DNA of 27,653 nucleotides, taken from the NCBI GenBank assembly GCA_009775125.1, contig VSPD01000037.1, forward strand, positions 1 to 27,653. Direction: 5' to 3'. The position numbers and the translations under genes were made by a program. This DNA comes from Muribaculaceae bacterium. Lineage in GTDB: Bacteria; Bacteroidota; Bacteroidia; Bacteroidales; Muribaculaceae. Below, piece after piece: positions 22,138 through 27,653 of the stretch (positions are counted from its first letter, which is position 1; each line of letters begins with the position of its first letter). The notes under the pieces were generated by a model that saw only the letters and a program-made list of their open reading frames with translations, was not told where the DNA came from and searched no databases.

Positions 22138-24333
22138 TTATTTCACGATTTTCACGGCTTTCGAGCCTTGGCGGGTGATGTAGATACCCGGAGCGGAGGG
22201 AGCTGCGGGAAGCTCGCGGCCATCGGTGGTGAAATAGCGCACGGGCAAGCCGGAGGCATCGTCCATGATTCCGTCGATGCCGGCGGCCTCGGCCTTCACT
22301 TTCACCACGCGGCTATAACCGGGGCAATTAATGTTGAACTCGCCGTCGAGAGGCTCGCTGCTCGTATAGTTGATGTGGAGCAGAGCATCGTTGTACTGTC
22401 CGGTGAGGCTCACGTTCAGACCCTCGGGCACGTTGGAGAACGTATGGGCCTCGGCAGGCCAGTATGTCTCTATCGCCATGTCCTCGGTCTGGTTTGAGGC
22501 AATGTTTACAGCTTCGTCGGGCACTTGCAGATAGGGGAAGTAGGCATCGAGCATCATGGCGAATCCGGCACGTTTCTCATCTTCGAAACAATAAGCCACG
22601 GGCGTAATGGATGTACGTGTCTTGCCTTCGATGTAAAATTCCTTCTCGATCCACGACATAGCCATTCCGTCGGCACGGCCATTTTCCGTCATATAAGGCG
22701 AGAAGTAGGATGCCGCTCCGTGGAAGCCTGAAACGCGCGCCACGAAGGCCTGGCACATATCGGGGGTGACAACCACATTTTCGTCGAATTTGAAATCGAG
22801 CACATAATAGTAGCTGTCCTTGCCGGCCTGTTCCTTGCCAACCTGCGACGCCGAAAGGGTGGCCGTTGCGAGCACCTTGTCCGGCTCGCCCTTGGCGTTA
22901 AGAGTGATGATTTCAGCTTTGAATTCGGCGTCGGCATTGAGTTCTGTGCCAAAGGCGTGGAGCCACAGCCCGTTGACTACGATGGGTGCCTCGCAGAAAG
23001 TATAAGTAAGGATGCCGGTGAGACGCACACGGTCGTCGGGGCCGGCCGCTTCCGGCTCGTAACGGAAGGTTTGGTCGGTCCAGTATTTGTCGGAGGCCCC
23101 GCTGTAACCGAACACAGGCACATCCTCATCTACGCCGGGCGCGGAATACAAAGCCAGTCCGCCACAGGTGTGCCAGTCGAATGCGGCCATGCCGAGGTTT
23201 TCGGGAGCTGCGGCGCCGAAAGTGAGATAGTAGCCGCTGCCGCCGGCCTGGATATAGTCGGCCGACACAAATTTCGACGCAGCCGACGAGGCGTTTTGTC
23301 CCATAAGGGTCGGCGGGGTCTTGAAATTGTTGCGGCGTGTGTCGTCGGAAGAGTTGTCGGTGGCGTATTCGAGCGTAAGCGTCCATTCGTCCATATCCAC
23401 GACCTTTGTGCCGGGTTCGTCGGGAAGAATCCACGAATATTCAGCCTCATAGTCGTCGGAATAGTTCATAAACGTCACCGGTTCAAACACGGGCACGATG
23501 CCGGCTGTGAACGACAGTGCCATCATATTTTTCGAGATGCCGAAATATGCCATGCTCATAGGGCTGAGATACGACACGCCGGCCAAGGGCGCTGGGCCTA
23601 CCACCACATCGTCGATGCCCACGGCGCCGCCGTCGGTGCCGACATAGCGGAAAGCCAGGCGTACCGTCTTGCCGGCATAGTCGGCGAGGCTCACGGTGTA
23701 AGGTTTCAGCTCGCCGTCGGCGAGTTTGGTAAGGGTTGTGCGGGGCACGCCCACATATTGGTCGGCGAGGTCGAGCAATTCTGTCCATGTCGCGCCGTCG
23801 TCGGCCGAGGCCATCACTTTCAGCGTGGCGGTTTTCACATATTCTTTATATGTATAGTCGTCGTTTACCTCACCCATCACAAACGAGAAGAACGGGTCGA
23901 TATATGCGCGGAAGCTGATTTCCATATCGGCGCCGAGGTCGACGGCAGGGAGTTCGAGCCACTGGTCGACGGCCTTCGAGTTCATCGGGCACACTATGCC
24001 GTATTTGCCGTCTTGGAGATACATCATGTGGTTTTCGAGATCGTCGACTTTCCAGTTGTTGGCAACGCCGGCTTTCGACTGCTGGCTCCAGCTGTCGGGA
24101 AGCCACGAAGCCGACGTGCGTCCCTCGAAGCCCTCGGAGATTATCACCGACGCGCGGCTTTGGGGAGCACGCGGAGAGATACGGTTTGATGCGGGGATGC
24201 CTTTGGGAACATTGACTGCGGTCGGAACCGTCGGGCGTGTCACCGCCGCAAGGTCGGCCGCCGAAGCCGGCAGAGCGGGCACGACAAGCAGCCCGGCCAA
24301 CAGTGTGGATTTTGCGAGTAATGATTTTTTCAT
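22138..24333 (-). CDS. Large secreted protein with adhesin-like domain and type IX sorting signal
   Basis: A 731-residue protein with a signal peptide (about 1-26, ALPASA). After a Pro/Ala-rich spacer, residues about 65-245 read like a MAM/cleaved-adhesin (choice-of-anchor J) jelly roll: ISEGFEG, LPDSWSQQS, WLELPAVDLG, ISFRAYID and VGIDDVVVG. A beta-rich middle of no recognised family follows. The last about 75 residues (AGIDGIMDD, RYFTTDGREL, APGIYITRQG, AVKIVK) have the form of a type A C-terminal sorting domain, so the protein should cross the outer membrane by the type IX system and be attached to the surface. No catalytic motif is seen. The ATG at 24333 is used; the frame runs on to a TTG two codons earlier. 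Confidence 0.75.
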   Translation of the reverse strand: MKKSLLAKSTLLAGLLVVPALPASAADLAAVTRPTVPTAVNVPKGIPASNRISPRAPQSRASVIISEGFEGRTSASWLPDSWSQQSKAGVANNWKVDDLENHMMYLQDGKYGIVCPMNSKAVDQWLELPAVDLGADMEISFRAYIDPFFSFVMGEVNDDYTYKEYVKTATLKVMASADDGATWTELLDLADQYVGVPRTTLTKLADGELKPYTVSLADYAGKTVRLAFRYVGTDGGAVGIDDVVVGPAPLAGVSYLSPMSMAYFGISKNMMALSFTAGIVPVFEPVTFMNYSDDYEAEYSWILPDEPGTKVVDMDEWTLTLEYATDNSSDDTRRNNFKTPPTLMGQNASSAASKFVSADYIQAGGSGYYLTFGAAAPENLGMAAFDWHTCGGLALYSAPGVDEDVPVFGYSGASDKYWTDQTFRYEPEAAGPDDRVRLTGILTYTFCEAPIVVNGLWLHAFGTELNADAEFKAEIITLNAKGEPDKVLATATLSASQVGKEQAGKDSYYYVLDFKFDENVVVTPDMCQAFVARVSGFHGAASYFSPYMTENGRADGMAMSWIEKEFYIEGKTRTSITPVAYCFEDEKRAGFAMMLDAYFPYLQVPDEAVNIASNQTEDMAIETYWPAEAHTFSNVPEGLNVSLTGQYNDALLHINYTSSEPLDGEFNINCPGYSRVVKVKAEAAGIDGIMDDASGLPVRYFTTDGRELPAAPSAPGIYITRQGSKAVKIVK

Positions 24334-24366
24334 AGACAATTTTTATATTTCATTTCAAAAAGTGAC

Positions 24367-24399
24367 GAAAGTTAGCAATTATTTTTCAATTACACACAA
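24367..24399 (-). promoter_or_regulatory. Probable promoter of the secreted-protein gene
   Basis: A minus-strand TAACTTTC (24367-24374) lies about 22 bp from TTG (24397-24399). Both boxes differ from consensus by one base, and the position, about 35 bp before the ATG, is suitable. Confidence 0.4.
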
Positions 24400-24473
24400 T
24401 TTTTCGCTAATTTTCGTCAATTTTTCACAAAAACCGCCTCAAAATCTAAAAATCGATATAATATATTCTTTGA

Positions 24474-24622
24474 GGGTGTATCAAAATACCAAACAGTAGG
24501 GACGCACGGCCCGTGCGTCCGGGAAACCATATTGGTAATTAATTGATAATCAATTGTGATTCTGCGGACGCACGAGCCGTGCGTCCCTACAATCTCGGCA
24601 TAAACAGCTTTTTGATACACCC
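24474..24622. mobile_element. MITE-like element with 13-bp terminal inverted repeats and GTAG-footed hairpins
   Basis: The ends are the perfect 13-bp inverted repeat GGGTGTATCAAAA (24474-24486 with 24610-24622), enclosing 149 bp with no real gene. Each arm has a hairpin with a 9-bp stem, 24500-24520 and 24566-24586, sequence GGACGCACG/CGTGCGTCC. Each hairpin is preceded directly by GTAG (24496-24499 on plus, 24587-24590 on minus). The centre has an AT-rich palindrome. It is a non-autonomous element, either a MITE of a DDE transposon (terminal repeats) or a REP pair (GTAG feet). It lies 13 bp after the yifB stop and probably ends that transcript. Confidence 0.75.
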
Positions 24623-24635
24623 CCTTCCTGCCAAA

Positions 24636-26180
<1,545 letters not shown>

Positions 26181-26184
26181 ATCT

Positions 26185-26216
26185 CTTGGTTGGATTCGAA
26201 AATAATTGTAATTTTG
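26185..26216 (+). promoter_or_regulatory. Promoter of the alpha/beta hydrolase gene
   Basis: CTTG (26185-26188), 20 bp, TAATTTTG (26209-26216): one base from consensus. It predicts a leader of about 60 bases. Confidence 0.6.
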
Positions 26217-26253
26217 TAAGTAACTGTTAAAAATCAACTGCCGCTTATCTGCG

Positions 26254-26285
26254 CAAATATAGTAAATATTCTTCCCACCGACAAA
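26254..26285 (-). promoter_or_regulatory. Promoter of yifB/comM, reaching into the hydrolase start codon
   Basis: On the minus strand TTTG (26282-26285), 20 bp, TATATTTG (26254-26261), an exact consensus. Its upstream box includes the first base of the hydrolase ATG (26285-26287), so the two divergent transcription units overlap. Confidence 0.7.
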
Positions 26286-27085
26286 TGCAACGCTTATTCT
26301 TTTTGCTCCTTGCTGTTTTAGCCGCCATATCGGCTTCTGCCGCCGACATCGTAGAAAAAGATATCCAATACCGCCCCGGAGCCGCCGACGCATACGCCGC
26401 CTCACGCTGCCGCGTCGACGTGGCGCGTCCCGACTCGGCCTCGGGCGCCCCGGTAGTAGTATGGTTCCACGGCGGAGGCCTCACCTCCGGCTCAAAGACC
26501 CTGCCTGCCGAACTGCTCGGCAAAGGCTACGTTGTGGTGTCGGCCAACTACCGCCTCATGCCCGCAGTGCCCATCGACTCTTGCATTGCCGACGCGGCCG
26601 CAGCCGTGGCCTGGGCACGCGACAATGCCGCGCGCCTCGGCGGCGACCCCGCCAAGATTGTCCTCTCAGGCCATTCTGCCGGAGGATACCTCTCCATGAT
26701 GCTCGCCCTCGACAAATCGTGGCTCGCGCCACACGGCATCGACCCCGACTCGCTCTTGGCCGTAATACCATTCTCCGGACAAGCCATTACCCACTTCGCC
26801 CACCGCGACATGCACGGCATCGGCAACCTTCAGCCCACCATCGACCGCTATGCCCCGCTCTACCACGCGCGCCGCTCGCCCGTGCCCATGATTCTCATCA
26901 CCGGTGGACGCGACATCGAGCTGTTTGGCCGATATGAAGAAAACGCCTACCTTTGGCGTATGCTCCGCCTTTGCGGCCACCCCGCCGTCGAGCTCTACGA
27001 AATCGACGGCTTCGACCACGGAGCCATGGCCACCCCCGCCTTCCACATCCTCAACAACAAAATCAAGGCCCTCACGCATCCTTAA
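26285..27085 (+). CDS. Secreted alpha/beta hydrolase (esterase/acetylhydrolase-like)
   Basis: A 266-residue protein with a signal peptide (1-20, ASASAA). The oxyanion motif HGGG is at 62-65, the nucleophile Ser131 in LSGHSAGGYL, and the remaining triad members are probably Asp210 in ITGGRDIELF and His245 in GFDHGAM. This layout is that of the hormone-sensitive-lipase/BD-FAE branch of esterases, which deacylate small or sugar esters. The likely location is the periplasm. No polysaccharide locus adjoins it, so the substrate is open. The stop codon (27083-27085) lies inside the first unit of a 9-bp repeat array. Confidence 0.85.
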   Translation: MQRLFFLLLAVLAAISASAADIVEKDIQYRPGAADAYAASRCRVDVARPDSASGAPVVVWFHGGGLTSGSKTLPAELLGKGYVVVSANYRLMPAVPIDSCIADAAAAVAWARDNAARLGGDPAKIVLSGHSAGGYLSMMLALDKSWLAPHGIDPDSLLAVIPFSGQAITHFAHRDMHGIGNLQPTIDRYAPLYHARRSPVPMILITGGRDIELFGRYEENAYLWRMLRLCGHPAVELYEIDGFDHGAMATPAFHILNNKIKALTHP

Positions 27086-27116
27086 AGACCTTAATGACCT
27101 TAAAGCCCTTAAACCC
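27081..27116. repeat. Four-unit 9-bp tandem repeat after the hydrolase gene
   Basis: CTTAAAGAC, CTTAATGAC, CTTAAAGCC and CTTAAACCC follow each other without gaps (27081, 27090, 27099, 27108). The first unit contains the stop codon of the hydrolase gene. Confidence 0.75.
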
Positions 27117-27155
27117 ACCTCATCACTCATCCCTTATACTTAATACCTTATTGAA

Positions 27156-27653
27156 ATGCTCGACGACAATCTCCGCCACCAGATCACCGAACTCATCCGC
27201 CGCGAGGTGATACCAGCCGTAGGCTGCACCGAACCCGCCGCCGTGGCCCTCTGCACTGCCCGCGCCACCGAAATGCTCGGATGCCGCCCCGAACACATCG
27301 ACGTAATCCTGTCGCCGAACATGCTCAAAAACGCAATGGGCGTAGGCATCCCCGGCACAGGACGCGTGGGCCTGCCCATCGCCGTGGCCCTCGGAGCCAC
27401 CGTGGGCCGCTCCGAACTCGGCCTCGAAGTGCTCCGCGACGTCACCCCCCAAGCCGTTGCCGACGCGCTCCCGCTCGCCGATGCCGTCGCCGTCGAGCTT
27501 TGCCCTGAGCCTTGCGACAAACTCTACGTCGCCGTCACCGTACACGCCGCCGGCCAAGCCGCCACTGCCATGATAGCCGGCGGACACACCACCTTCGTCG
27601 ACCCCGCCACCTACAAATTCACTCCCAACTCCCCCTCTTCCCCTCTTCCCGAC
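27156..27653 (+). CDS. cyuA: L-cysteine desulfidase / UPF0597 family protein (5' part only)
   Basis: The 166 residues present begin at the ATG 27156 and run off the end of the window. The segment VIPAVGCTEPAAVALCTA near residue 18-35, with the Cys of GCTEP that is a candidate iron-sulfur or catalytic ligand, and the following LSPNMLKNAMGVGIPGTG are typical of the CyuA/YhaM (UPF0597, serine dehydratase alpha-like) family, which breaks cysteine down to pyruvate, ammonia and sulfide. At the very end, SPSSPLPD is an unusual Ser/Pro stretch where the family is not very conserved. It would oppose the cysE-cysK pair in this window in function, but it is far from them. No promoter was found in the 70-bp gap. 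Confidence 0.8.
   Translation, partial: MLDDNLRHQITELIRREVIPAVGCTEPAAVALCTARATEMLGCRPEHIDVILSPNMLKNAMGVGIPGTGRVGLPIAVALGATVGRSELGLEVLRDVTPQAVADALPLADAVAVELCPEPCDKLYVAVTVHAAGQAATAMIAGGHTTFVDPATYKFTPNSPSSPLPD

Noticed and set aside
24417..24620. Small open frame across the MITE-like element
   Set aside because: Its residues are translated hairpins and terminal repeats; no ribosome site or family.
26181..26405. N-terminal extension of YifB/ComM
   Set aside because: Arg-rich, overlaps the divergent hydrolase gene and its own promoter; the family starts at MLVKIRG.

Overview
The window looks like a piece of a GC-rich Bacteroidales chromosome, most likely Muribaculaceae-like (family placement is inference). 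The evidence is a SusC/SusD pair, lipoproteins with an acidic +2 to +5 stretch, a type IX secretion C-terminal signal, and repeated promoters of the Bacteroidetes form TTTG-N19/20-TAnnTTTG with almost no strong Shine-Dalgarno sites. No rRNA, tRNA or CRISPR array is visible.

Layout. (1) 1-30: last codons of a probable sensor histidine kinase. 127-255: a cluster of REP-like hairpins. 262-846: a markedly AT-rich stand-alone trypsin-like protease. (2) 1063-11750, minus strand: a complete polysaccharide utilisation locus in the order SusC, SusD, GH30, surface glycan-binding lipoprotein, GH3. This content and order match the fungal/yeast beta-1,6-glucan (pustulan) loci known from Bacteroides. The expected logic is as follows: surface GH30 endo-cleavage, capture by the binding protein and SusD, import by SusC, and periplasmic hydrolysis by GH3. 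A large hairpin sits between SusD and GH30, and a terminator plus a new promoter sit before GH3, so expression is probably graded. No dedicated regulator lies next to the locus. (3) 12129-14042: cysE and cysK for cysteine synthesis. 14248-14682: a small AraC-type DNA-binding protein. (4) 14840-15042: a mirror-symmetric fold-back element. 15121-16662: an orphan phage-type major capsid-like gene preceded by a tiny, very acidic protein gene. The pair has its own consensus host promoter and no other phage genes nearby. This is the most interesting unit in the window. (5) 16890-22054, plus strand: an RlmL-type rRNA methyltransferase, purD, a second fold-back element, a polytopic membrane protein, and pdxB overlapping it. 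(6) 22138-24333, minus strand: a large secreted protein with a type IX sorting domain. 24474-24622: a MITE-like element whose two inner hairpins carry GTAG at their feet. (7) 24636-26180: yifB/comM. Divergent from it are an esterase-like alpha/beta hydrolase and the beginning of a cysteine desulfidase-family gene that runs off the window.

Most of the window is housekeeping or carbohydrate metabolism. The unexplained content is concentrated in four kinds of palindromic intergenic elements, two short-period tandem arrays, and the capsid plus acidic-protein operon. All functional calls are from reading the sequence; no database search was run.
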